Below, one piece after another: positions 7,592 through 14,744 of a DNA stretch of 20,014 nt. Numbering within the stretch: the first letter of the stretch is position 1; each line of letters begins with the position of its first letter. The notes beneath the pieces were generated by a model. The model had not been told where the DNA came from, did no database searches, and saw only the letters and a program-made list of their open reading frames with translations. Source of the DNA: Pseudomonadota bacterium (GTDB lineage Bacteria; Desulfobacterota; Desulfobulbia; Desulfobulbales; JAGXFP01); contig DAOVJK010000017.1 of assembly GCA_030673265.1 (NCBI GenBank), positions 1 to 20,014 of the forward strand, written 5' to 3'. Both the position numbers and the translations under genes were made by a program.

Positions 7592-8829
7592 CAAGGCGCA
7601 AAGTAATTGTAATTGGTGGCGGCGCGGCCGGTCTCATGGCTGCAGGCCAAGCGGCAGAAGCGGGGGCGGAAACCCTGCTGCTCGAAAAGATGAAGCGCCC
7701 GGGCCGGAAGATCTGCATTACCGGCAAGGGCCGCTGCAACATAACCAATATTGCCGAGATCTCCGACTTTATCGGTCATTTTGGCAAAACCGGCAATTTT
7801 CTCCGCCAAGCCTTCGCCAGATTTTTTAACATTGAGCTGATGGAATTTCTCGAAGGGCTCGGCCTGAAACAGGTAAAGGAGAGAGGCGGCCGCGTTTTTC
7901 CCGCCAGTGGCAAGGCGCCGGAAGTGTTAAAGGTTCTGCTCAAGTGGTTGAAGCAGAGCGGGGTGGCGATCAAAGAGTCCTCCCCGGTTGAGGAATTGAT
8001 CATCGACGCAGGCCGCATTACCGGGGTTGTGGTTCAAGGGCGTAAAATCCCCTGTGATGCGGTGATTCTGGCCACGGGCGGCGCCTCCTATCCGGTCACG
8101 GGTTCAACTGGCGATGGCTATAGATTGGCCGGCACAGCCGGTCATCAGGTCATTCCGATTCGCCCCGCCCTGGTCCCGCTGGTGACCGCCGGCGACATTG
8201 CCGGCAGAATGGCCGAACTGAACCTGCGCAACATAAAAGTTCGGATGCTGGTCAACGGCAAGAAATATAAAGAGGCCTTTGGAGAGCTGGTCTTCAGTAA
8301 ATTCGGCCTCACCGGCCCGGTCATTCTGACTCTGAGCGGCTATGCGGTTGATGCCATTCAAAACGGTGATAAGGTCACCTTTGCCATCGATCTTAAACCG
8401 GCTTTGGATGAAAATAAACTGGAAGCCCGGCTCTTGCGCGATTTCGCCAGCCGGGGCCAAGAGGATGTCGCTAGTCTGCTGAGGGGTTTATTGCCCCGGG
8501 AGATGGTGCCGATCTGTCTGGAACTGACCAGGATCCCGGCTGAACGCAAGGTCCACAGTATTTCCAGCAAAGAGCGGCGTCGGTTAAGAAGCTGGCTCAA
8601 AGACTTCCGCCTGGAGGTGACCGGATTCCGGCCATTTGCCGAAGCAATTGTTACCGCCGGGGGGATAAACACCAAAGAGGTTGATCCCCGGACCATGGAA
8701 TCCCGGTTGACCAAGGGGCTCTTCCTGGCCGGAGAACTGTTGGATATCCAAGGCGATACCGGCGGCTATAACCTGCAGGCCGCCTTCTCGACCGGTTGGC
8801 TGGCAGGCCGCTCCGCCGCCAAAGGCTAA
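7588..8829 (+). CDS. HI0933/YhiN-type FAD-dependent oxidoreductase
   Basis: This is a 413-residue flavoprotein. An N-terminal Rossmann motif, VIVIGGGAAGLMAA, binds FAD. It is followed by the family hallmark RPGRKICITGKGRCNITN (residues 37-54), the ATGGASYPVTGSTGDGY stretch that contacts the flavin, the insert domain in the middle, and the C-terminal GGINTKEVDPRTMESR and GELLDIQGDTGGYNLQ segment. All match the HI0933-like / BaiN family of NAD(P)/FAD enzymes. Its substrate is not established here. BaiN-type members act in anaerobic bile-acid chemistry in gut clostridia, but most family members have unknown roles. The start overlaps the upstream membrane-protein gene by four bases. Confidence 0.92.
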   Translation: MTRRKVIVIGGGAAGLMAAGQAAEAGAETLLLEKMKRPGRKICITGKGRCNITNIAEISDFIGHFGKTGNFLRQAFARFFNIELMEFLEGLGLKQVKERGGRVFPASGKAPEVLKVLLKWLKQSGVAIKESSPVEELIIDAGRITGVVVQGRKIPCDAVILATGGASYPVTGSTGDGYRLAGTAGHQVIPIRPALVPLVTAGDIAGRMAELNLRNIKVRMLVNGKKYKEAFGELVFSKFGLTGPVILTLSGYAVDAIQNGDKVTFAIDLKPALDENKLEARLLRDFASRGQEDVASLLRGLLPREMVPICLELTRIPAERKVHSISSKERRRLRSWLKDFRLEVTGFRPFAEAIVTAGGINTKEVDPRTMESRLTKGLFLAGELLDIQGDTGGYNLQAAFSTGWLAGRSAAKG

Positions 8830-8856
8830 CAATTAAGACAAATAAGGAGAAAGAGC

Positions 8857-9171
8857 ATGTCGGAATTCAATAATGTAACCGTTGTCAAAAAAGCCAATGT
8901 CTACTTTGACGGCAAAGTCACCAGCCGGACCATTATCTTTGCTGACGGCACGAGCAAGACCCTCGGCATCATGCTGCCTGGTGACTATGAGTTTAATACT
9001 GCTGACAAAGAGATTATGGAAATCATCAGCGGTGATCTGGAGGTTTTATTGCCGGGCAATGATGATTGGCAGGCAATAAAAGGCGGGGAGTCGTTCGAGG
9101 TTCCGGCTAAGGCAAAATTCTCTCTCAAAGTTAAGACTACAATGGACTATTGCTGTTCATTTATTAAGTAA
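8857..9171 (+). CDS. ppnP: Pyrimidine/purine nucleoside phosphorylase (DUF1255)
   Basis: This is a 104-residue cupin-fold protein that matches PpnP/YaiE over its full length. Known members split several nucleosides, such as uridine, adenosine and inosine, with phosphate into base and ribose-1-phosphate. Recognisable stretches are VKKANVYFDGKVTSRTI, FADGTSKTLGIMLPGDYEF, EIISGDLEVLLP, and the C-terminal GESFEVPAKAKFSLKV with DYCCSF. The ATG is preceded by AAGGAGAAAGAGC, a strong ribosome binding site. It lies 27 bases after the flavoprotein gene and may share its transcript. There is no functional tie to the neighbours beyond proximity. Confidence 0.93.
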   Translation: MSEFNNVTVVKKANVYFDGKVTSRTIIFADGTSKTLGIMLPGDYEFNTADKEIMEIISGDLEVLLPGNDDWQAIKGGESFEVPAKAKFSLKVKTTMDYCCSFIK

Positions 9172-9186
9172 CTTGTTTCCGCCAAG

Positions 9187-9201
9187 TCATGTTTAACATG
9201 A
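9187..9201. repeat. Short perfect inverted repeat (possible operator)
   Basis: TCATGT-TTA-ACATGA, six-base arms with a three-base spacer, lies in the 121-base gap between ppnP and the DUF1456 gene. It is the size of a dimeric regulator site, but no promoter consensus could be tied to it. Confidence 0.3.
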
Positions 9202-9292
9202 GAGACCAAGTCAGCTTAAAAGTATATTGAAGTTTCAAGGTAGACCGGCAGAACGTTGGGCCAAAACTGCAGTTTAGATCAGGACAAAACAT

Positions 9293-9757
9293 ATGACGAA
9301 TAATGACATCTTGCGCCGCATCCGCTATACCTTCGCCTTTGACGATTCGAAAATGATGGCGATATTTGGCTTAGCCGATCATGAGGTAACGCGGGCGGAG
9401 ATCAGCGATTGGTTGAAAAAAGAGGATGATCTGGCCTATCAGGAATGCAGCGACACACTGCTGGCGATTTTCCTGAATGGTTTGATTAACGAAAAACGAG
9501 GCAAAAAAGAAGGGGCGCAACCCGAGCCGGAGATGCGCTTGACTAACAATAGTATTTTCATGAAATTAAAAATCGCTTTAAACCTGAAAGCCGAAGATGT
9601 CCTGGCGATTATGGATCTGGCTGACTTCCCCATGAGCAAACCCGAATTAACGGCGTTTTTTCGTAAGCCGGGCCATAAACATTACCGGGAATGCAAAGAT
9701 CAGATCTTACGTTATTTTCTAAAAGGAATGCAGCTTAAATATCGCCCTGAATCTTAA
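9293..9757 (+). CDS. DUF1456 (YehS-like) protein
   Basis: This 154-residue cytoplasmic protein is made of two copies of the DUF1456 unit. The first runs from about residue 3 to 65 (NNDILRRIRYTFAFDDSKMM ... EISDWLKKEDD ... FLNGLI). The second runs from about 84 to 150 (TNNSIFMKLKIALNLKAEDV ... ELTAFFRKPGHKHYRECKDQ ... FLKGMQ). The repeat pattern N-x-x-I-x-x-x-I-R/K-x-A-x-x-L and the closing Y-x-x-C-x-D match the family. Function is unknown; the repeats resemble small helical nucleic-acid or protein-binding modules. AGGA precedes the ATG. The stop overlaps the NYN gene's start by one base (TAATG), so the pair is coupled. Confidence 0.87.
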   Translation: MTNNDILRRIRYTFAFDDSKMMAIFGLADHEVTRAEISDWLKKEDDLAYQECSDTLLAIFLNGLINEKRGKKEGAQPEPEMRLTNNSIFMKLKIALNLKAEDVLAIMDLADFPMSKPELTAFFRKPGHKHYRECKDQILRYFLKGMQLKYRPES

Positions 9758-10521
9758 TGGAATCCAACACTCAAAGGTATAAAGCTATGGAAAGGACTGA
9801 CAGGTTAGCTGTTCTTATTGATGCGGATAACGCCCAGCCCAGCATTGTTGATGGTTTGCTGGTCGAGATAGCAAATTACGGGGTTGCCAGTGTCAAGAGA
9901 ATCTATGGCGATTGGACTGCACCCAGCCTGAAAGGCTGGAAAGAGGTTTTATTGGAATATTCTATTCAGCCCATGCAGCAATTTGCCTACACGACAGGAA
10001 AAAACGCCACAGATAGCGCGATGATCATTGATGCCATGGATTTATTGTACACCGGCAATTTTAATGGCTTCTGCATAGTTTCGAGTGACAGTGATTTTAC
10101 TAAGTTGGCGTCAAGAATTAGAGAATCTGGGTTGTTAGTATACGGCTTTGGTGAACAAAAGACGCCTGGCGCCTTTGTTTCTGCCTGTGACAAATTCATT
10201 TATACCGAGGTCCTGCGGGCAAAAACCGATGAAAGTGAAGTAATTGTCAAAAAATCCAGTGCCGAATTAAAACAAGATACAAAGCTGGTCCGCATGCTAC
10301 GCAATGCCGTGGAGGACTCTTCCGATGAAAGCGGCTGGGCTCAGCTTGGACCTGTCGGCAGTAATCTGGCGAAACAATCTTCCGAGTTTGATCCACGTAA
10401 TTACGGGTATGGCAAGTTGGGCGAGTTGGTTGCGGCAACAAAGCTTTTTGTGATCGAAGAACGACCGATAGCTGGTACCAACTCAAAGATCCTTTATGTT
10501 CGGGATAAGCGGAAGAAATAG
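9757..10521 (+). CDS. NYN-domain putative RNase with C-terminal OST-HTH/LOTUS domain
   Basis: This is a 254-residue protein. The N-terminal NYN (PIN-like) domain spans about residues 15-155, with acidic metal-binding residues in LIDADNAQ (Asp 22, Asp 24), near TDSAMIIDAMD (Asp 86), and SSDSDF (Asp 111, Asp 113). The Asn of DADN and the GFGEQKTP loop are typical of the LabA-like group. Residues about 175-250 form a helical region (LVRMLRNAVEDS ... GWAQLGPVGSNLAKQ ... YGYGKLGELV) matching OST-HTH/LOTUS, an RNA-binding module often fused to NYN. Expected role: RNA cleavage or processing, not proven. ATG 9757 gives TAATG coupling to DUF1456. ATG 9787, with AGG upstream, is an alternative that keeps the whole catalytic domain. 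Confidence 0.88.
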   Translation: MESNTQRYKAMERTDRLAVLIDADNAQPSIVDGLLVEIANYGVASVKRIYGDWTAPSLKGWKEVLLEYSIQPMQQFAYTTGKNATDSAMIIDAMDLLYTGNFNGFCIVSSDSDFTKLASRIRESGLLVYGFGEQKTPGAFVSACDKFIYTEVLRAKTDESEVIVKKSSAELKQDTKLVRMLRNAVEDSSDESGWAQLGPVGSNLAKQSSEFDPRNYGYGKLGELVAATKLFVIEERPIAGTNSKILYVRDKRKK

Positions 10522-11064
10522 CTTTAAAATCGAATGATTCAAGCGGGTGGCCGGAAAAGACGCTCTGCTTATTAAGATGTCACTCCTTATTTCTGTTGGT
10601 TAAGGGAGACACTTCGTCAAAAGATGATCAATATTTTATCTTATAAAAATCACTTATCCGTGGTTTCGTTTTCTATGCACCACTAAAGATAATTTTTAAG
10701 ATGTATGACTGAAGATAATCAGTAACTTCACTCTTCATTCGCTCAAGATTTCTGCCAGCAGCTTAAAAGCCCCTTCATATGCTTAAATCCCTGGCAAAAC
10801 CATTTTTTTTGATTTCCTGATTATTAATCATTACATACGGATATAATGAAAAAAGATAGCGCTAATACTTTGTTTGTTCTCCATAACCTTTGTCTGGCAG
10901 AGCAAATTTATAAAGATTAATTTCACTACCAGAAAATTTTCCGGCTTCTAAATCGGCAAAAAGGACTTAGAATGTGATCTAACTCAAACATCTCGCAGAC
11001 CAAAATAATTATCGACAAAACTATGGGGGATAACAAAACCAACAAATTTAGCGACCATCATTGA
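10522..11064. other. Gene-poor A+T-rich gap
   Basis: I see no convincing gene on either strand in this ~540-base stretch. It is rich in stops in all frames and visibly more A+T-rich than its surroundings. One possible rightward promoter pair is TGATTA (10818-10823) and TATAAT (10842-10847) with an 18-base spacer, followed by no open gene. Together with the regulator remnant after it, this looks like a decayed region. Confidence 0.6.
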
Positions 11065-11249
11065 GGGCAACGCTTCCAGGTAATCCTGCAGGACTTGCGC
11101 ATTGTTTTCCGGGCTAGTCAAAACCATGCTAAATGGGTTGAAAAAGAGTGGGGCCTTAGCTCGGCTCAACTCTGGATGATGTGGGAGCTCTTCAACAACC
11201 TTGGCCTGAAGGTTCCCAGCTGGCCGACATCCTCTCCATCCCTCCCTCC
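11065..11249 (+). pseudogene. Remnant of a MarR-family transcriptional regulator
   Basis: Read from 11065, the frame gives LRIVFRASQNHAKWVEKEWG, then LSSAQLWMMWELFNNLGLKV. This is the first helices and start of the winged-helix domain of MarR regulators. After V the frame is lost. Shifting by one base at 11214 restores SQLADILSI, the expected next segment (recognition-helix entry), which points to loss of a single T in GTT-TCC-CAG. Beyond about 11249 nothing MarR-like remains: the HPST recognition helix, wing and C-terminal dimer helices are missing. No proper start codon exists, and TGA lies just upstream at 11062-11064. The gene is therefore dead by a frameshift plus 3' loss. It lies directly upstream of the methyltransferase cluster, so it may once have regulated it. 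Confidence 0.72.
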
Positions 11250-11364
11250 CATATCCGGGGTGGCCCTCGAGTTTTCCCTGAAGTTATTATTTCTCTATCC
11301 CCCTGTCTTTTCCATACAATCTAAAGAGAACAGCCCAGCTCAACTCACTCCCCGTTTGATGTTT

Positions 11365-11393
11365 TTGATACATATGTTATTGTGTAGTATTAT
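11365..11393 (+). promoter_or_regulatory. Sigma-70-type promoter for the corrinoid methyltransferase cluster
   Basis: TTGATA (11365-11370), a 17-base spacer and TATTAT (11388-11393) make one of the best consensus matches in the window. Expected transcription start is near 11400, giving a leader of about 85 bases before ATG 11486. No other strong pair lies in the following genes until 14745. I saw no cobalamin riboswitch features in the leader. Confidence 0.55.
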
Positions 11394-11485
11394 TTCTCGG
11401 CTAATCAACCCCGCCTCCTTTCTCAGTTAATTAAAGAAGCAAACGTGCCGGCTTATGCGAGTACGTTCAATTGGAGCAAATTGCA

Positions 11486-12250
11486 ATGCCTATTGAAAAC
11501 AATCTATCGCTGCAATTCGATAAGATTAAACGGGTTGTCTCCTCTCTGCCCGCCGATAGCAGCTGCGAGGTTGAAGTCGATTCCGACTTTGTCGAGAGAC
11601 TACTCGGCAGAAGACAGGGTGAAAAACTGACTCGCGCCACCCATTCGCGGCTTGTCAGGATCAAAGACGAGATCGTTGCCTCTATCGAGCCACGCCTTAC
11701 TTGCGAATTATATTCCATAGCAAGCACGGAAAACGGGCGGGTCTCGTTACGCTGCGGAGTCGAATTTAAGAGCCGCAAAATGGCCCATACCCTTCAAGGG
11801 GCGCCGTGGCTGGTCTGTTTCGTTGCCACCATCGGCCCCGATCTGGACCGTCGGATCGACGAGCTCATGCAAAGGGGCAAGGTAGCCGATGCCTACGTGG
11901 CCGACGCCATGGGTTCCGGTGCTATAGAATCGGTAGCGGACCAATTTCATAACGATTTTTCCGAAAGGCTCGCAAATCTGGGGCAATCGGTGAGTCTGCG
12001 TTTCAGTCCCGGCTATTGCGACTGGTCTGTGGCCGAACAATTCAAGCTGTTCTCGCTGCTCGACCATGAGAAAATAGGAGTTGACCTCAGTGACTCCCAT
12101 CTGATGGCGCCGCGCAAATCAATTTCTGCGGTGTTTGGAATTTTCAACAGGAAAGCAGCGTCGATAACCGCCAATGACAACCCCTGCCGTCGTTGCGGTA
12201 AAACAGATTGTATAGCAAGGCGGGTCGAGGCAACTCCTCCATCACATTGA
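11486..12250 (+). CDS. Stand-alone methionine-synthase activation-domain protein
   Basis: This 254-residue protein resembles the C-terminal activation domain of cobalamin-dependent methionine synthase (MetH), which binds SAM and helps return inactive cob(II)alamin to service. The signature is RFSPGYCDWSVAEQFKLFSL (from residue 172), followed by IGVDLSDSHLMAPRKSISAV. The classic RPxPGY and LTES-x-x-M-x-P-x-x-S-x-S patterns of MetH are clearly echoed. The N-terminal half (residues 1-160) holds the family's VATIGPDLDRRIDELMQ and GSGAIESVAD segments. Three cysteines close the protein (CRRCGKTDC, Cys 234, 237, 242), a possible metal or iron-sulfur site. ATG 11486 is favoured by GGAG nine bases upstream; the TTG at 11471 overlaps that site. 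As first gene of the cluster it probably reactivates the corrinoid protein encoded downstream. Confidence 0.85.
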   Translation: MPIENNLSLQFDKIKRVVSSLPADSSCEVEVDSDFVERLLGRRQGEKLTRATHSRLVRIKDEIVASIEPRLTCELYSIASTENGRVSLRCGVEFKSRKMAHTLQGAPWLVCFVATIGPDLDRRIDELMQRGKVADAYVADAMGSGAIESVADQFHNDFSERLANLGQSVSLRFSPGYCDWSVAEQFKLFSLLDHEKIGVDLSDSHLMAPRKSISAVFGIFNRKAASITANDNPCRRCGKTDCIARRVEATPPSH

Positions 12251-12274
12251 ACTTATTTATAATAAGGAGAATTC

Positions 12275-13738
12275 ATGAAGGTTCGTAAAGGTCTGGCCGG
12301 GGGGCAATACACCCCGCTGACCCCGGAAGGCATAGAGAGGCTCCATCAGGCTTCTATGGAGGTTTTCGAGGAGGTGGGGGTGCAGGTCAACTATCCCGCC
12401 GCTCTGGAACGTTTTAAGGAGGCCGGGGCCGAGGTCGATAAGGATTCCAATATCGTCCGGATGAAAGCCGGGCTGGTCGAAAAGCTTCTGTCCACTGCAC
12501 CGGAGAAGATCACCCTTTGCGGCCGGGACGAGTCCGGCAAGCACGATCTGGATATCGGCGGCAAGAAGGTCTATATGGGCACCGGCGGCACCGCCCTGAA
12601 TGTTCAGGAACCCGGCTCCACTGAGACCCGTCGCTCCGAATTGCGTGACGTCATGAACATGGCCCGGATGGTGGAAAGTCTCGAGAACATTCATTTCTAT
12701 ATGCTGAACGTCTACCCCGGCGACCTGCCGGTTGAGGAGATCGACGTCAACCGCTTCGGCGCTGCCCTGAACCGTACCAGAAAGCACATCATGGGTGGGG
12801 TCTACACTGTCGAGGGGGTCAGGAGTGTGATCAAGATGGCCGAAAAGATCGCCGGCTCTCCGGAGGCCCTGCGGGAGCGGCCCTTCATCTCGATGGTGGC
12901 CTGTCCGATCAGCCCGTTCAAACTGGACGAATCCTACGGCGAACTGGCGGTGGAAGCGGCAATCAACAATATCCCGGTAGTGGTACCGGCCGAGCCTCTC
13001 TGCGGGGCGACGGCGCCGATCACCCTGGCCGGCAACCTGGTCATCCAGAATGTCGACACCCTGGCCGGGATCATCATGACCCAGCTCGCCAATCCTGGCG
13101 CTCCGGCAATTTACGGCTGCATCTCCTCGATTACCGACCTGCGCGACATGAAATATCTGTCCGGGGCCGTGGAAATGGGGCTGATGAATGCCGGCGCCGC
13201 CCAGATGGCTCAGCACTACGCCCTGCCTTACTACGCGACGGCCGGAATGACCGATTCCAAGGCAATCGACGCCCAGGCCGGCTACGAGTCGGCGATCACC
13301 TCGACCATGGTCGCCCTGGCCGGGGCCAATTTCATCCACGACGCCGCCGGTTTCGTCGAGTTCTGCATGACCGCTTCCTACGACAAGCTTGTCGTCGATA
13401 ACGAAATCATCGGTATGGTCATGCGGGCCGTCGAAGGTATCGAGGTCAACGACCGCACCCTGGCCATGGATGAGATCAAGAAAGTGGGACCGGGCGGCCA
13501 TTTCGTCTCCTCGCGTCACACCAGGAAGTTCATGCGCACCGAGCAGTTCAAGCCGCAGCTCTCCAACCGCGACACTCGCGAGCAGTGGCGGAAGGCTGGC
13601 GGTCTGACCGCCTGGCAGCGGGCGACCGAGTATGCCACCGAGGTTTTGAACAGTGAACCGGAAAACGTGCTGCCCGAAGAAACCAGAAACTGGATCAAGG
13701 ACAATGTCCCGGCGATCCGGTCTTTCATCATGGAATAG
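12275..13738 (+). CDS. MttB-family corrinoid methyltransferase, paralogue 1 (non-pyrrolysine)
   Basis: This 487-residue enzyme belongs to the trimethylamine methyltransferase (MttB) superfamily. It reads through with no in-frame amber codon, so it lacks the pyrrolysine of true trimethylamine MttB and groups with MtgB/MtpB-like enzymes that demethylate quaternary amines such as glycine betaine or proline betaine. Recognisable parts are LTPEGIERLHQASMEVFEEV at the N-terminus, GTGGTALNV, VEEIDVNRFGAALNRTRKHI, LCGATAPITLAGNLV, and the MTDSKAIDAQAGYESA loop. The SSRHTRKFMRTEQFKPQLSN C-terminal segment is strongly typical. It transfers a methyl group from substrate to the Co(I) corrinoid protein. 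The exact substrate cannot be read. Strong AAGGAGAA ribosome binding site; second gene of the operon. Confidence 0.93.
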   Translation: MKVRKGLAGGQYTPLTPEGIERLHQASMEVFEEVGVQVNYPAALERFKEAGAEVDKDSNIVRMKAGLVEKLLSTAPEKITLCGRDESGKHDLDIGGKKVYMGTGGTALNVQEPGSTETRRSELRDVMNMARMVESLENIHFYMLNVYPGDLPVEEIDVNRFGAALNRTRKHIMGGVYTVEGVRSVIKMAEKIAGSPEALRERPFISMVACPISPFKLDESYGELAVEAAINNIPVVVPAEPLCGATAPITLAGNLVIQNVDTLAGIIMTQLANPGAPAIYGCISSITDLRDMKYLSGAVEMGLMNAGAAQMAQHYALPYYATAGMTDSKAIDAQAGYESAITSTMVALAGANFIHDAAGFVEFCMTASYDKLVVDNEIIGMVMRAVEGIEVNDRTLAMDEIKKVGPGGHFVSSRHTRKFMRTEQFKPQLSNRDTREQWRKAGGLTAWQRATEYATEVLNSEPENVLPEETRNWIKDNVPAIRSFIME

Positions 13739-13765
13739 GCCGCTGTCGGCAAAAAAGAGAGAATA

Positions 13766-14563
13766 ATGATTACCATCGCAGAAAAAATTAACGCAACCAT
13801 CCCGTCCGTCAAAAAGATCATCGAAGATCGTGACGCGGAAAAGCTGCTGGAACTGGCCCGCAGCCAGACCGAGGCCGGCGCCGATTACCTTGACGTCAAT
13901 ATCGGAACTGGCAGCGGCTCGGCCGAGGACGAGATAGAGGACATGGCCTGGGCGGTTACCACCATTCAGGCGGAAGTCGACACCGCCCTCTGTATCGACA
14001 GCGCCGATCCCAAAGTTCTTGAAGCGGGTCTCAAGGCCAGGGGGGAGCGACCGGCCCTGATCAACTCAACCAAGGCCTCCGCGAAATATCTTGCCGCCGT
14101 GGTGCCGCTGGCCAGAGAGTACAACCAGCCCTTGGTTGGATTGGCCATGGGTGAAGAGGGCATCCCGAAAACCGTCGAAAAAAGGGTAGAGGCCTGCCTG
14201 AAGATCGCCGAGGCCTGCAATAAAGCTGGGGTCGAGACCGACCAGCTCTTTTTCGATCCCTTGGTCCTGCCGGTCTCGACCGATGTGAAACAAGGTAAGG
14301 TTACCCTGGAGACGATTAGCGCCATCAAGGCGGCGATCCCCGAGGCGAAAACGATCATGGCGGTTTCAAACGTCTCCTTTGGACTGCCGAAACGCAAGAT
14401 ATTCAACACCGCCTTTCTCCACATGGCTATCATGGCGGGCCTTGACGCCGCCATTTTAAGCGTACTCGACCCGACCCTGATCGGCGCCGCCAAAACCGCC
14501 GAGGCGGTGCTGGGCCGGGATCGTCATTGTCGCAAATATTCCCGTTTCTGGCGGGACAAATAA
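13766..14563 (+). CDS. Methylcorrinoid:tetrahydrofolate methyltransferase (MtgA/AcsE-type)
   Basis: This 265-residue protein has the pterin-binding TIM-barrel fold shared with dihydropteroate synthase, MetH and AcsE. It moves the methyl group from the methylated corrinoid protein to tetrahydrofolate, giving 5-methyl-THF. Key segments: GADYLDVNIGTGSGSAEDEI (Asp 43, Asn 45), LCIDSADPKVLEAGL, PALINSTKAS, MGEEGIPKT, DPLVLPVSTD, and AVSNVSFGLPKRKIFNTAFL with the conserved Asn near residue 202. The C-terminal AVLGRDRHCRKYSRFWR is typical of the MtgA group. Placement between two mttB genes fits the amine-to-folate pathway. The methyl-THF would enter the Wood-Ljungdahl pathway or general one-carbon metabolism. 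Length is normal. Confidence 0.92.
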   Translation: MITIAEKINATIPSVKKIIEDRDAEKLLELARSQTEAGADYLDVNIGTGSGSAEDEIEDMAWAVTTIQAEVDTALCIDSADPKVLEAGLKARGERPALINSTKASAKYLAAVVPLAREYNQPLVGLAMGEEGIPKTVEKRVEACLKIAEACNKAGVETDQLFFDPLVLPVSTDVKQGKVTLETISAIKAAIPEAKTIMAVSNVSFGLPKRKIFNTAFLHMAIMAGLDAAILSVLDPTLIGAAKTAEAVLGRDRHCRKYSRFWRDK

Positions 14564-14573
14564 AGTAAGCGAT

Positions 14574-14665
14574 CCCATGGCACCGGACCTGCTTCGTTAT
14601 CGGTCTCTTCGCATAATCTATAGTATAGCTCTCAGGCCGATGCTTCGCATTTCAGGCACCATGCA
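14574..14665 (+). repeat. ~92-bp imperfect palindrome inside the methyltransferase operon
   Basis: CATGGCACCGGA on the left mirrors TTCAGGCACCATG on the right. Inner blocks also mirror (ATCGGTCT against AGGCCGAT; TTCG near both ends), centring on CTATAG. The paired arms keep about two thirds identity by eye. It fills the only long gap (181 bases) inside an otherwise tight gene series. Possible roles are a mobile MITE-like insertion or an RNA hairpin adjusting expression between mtgA and the second mttB. It does not look like copies A and B at 1624 and 2254. Confidence 0.65.
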
Positions 14666-14744
14666 CCGCTTGTGGACAGGGTTCCAACCATAAGCTTGGT
14701 AGTTTTAACCCGTAATTGGTTACCAAGATGTATAAGGAAAAGAT

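Noticed and set aside
10984..11169. Minus-strand 61-residue open frame in the decayed gap
   Set aside because: It overlaps the MarR remnant in antisense, is short, and has no recognisable features.
11250..11430. Continuation of the regulator frame to 11430 as a real 111-residue gene
   Set aside because: Past the frameshift the peptide has no MarR features and there is no ribosome binding site or proper start; it is better read as remnant plus non-coding DNA.
11394..11485. Cobalamin riboswitch ahead of the corrinoid cluster
   Set aside because: The leader is only ~85 bases, too short for the usual aptamer, and I found no B12-box-like conserved segment.
12257..13519. A 420-codon open frame on the minus strand opposite the first mttB gene
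   Set aside because: It lies wholly antisense to a well-recognised enzyme. The peptide is rich in Gly, His and Asp with no family features; it is a by-product of G+C-rich codon use.
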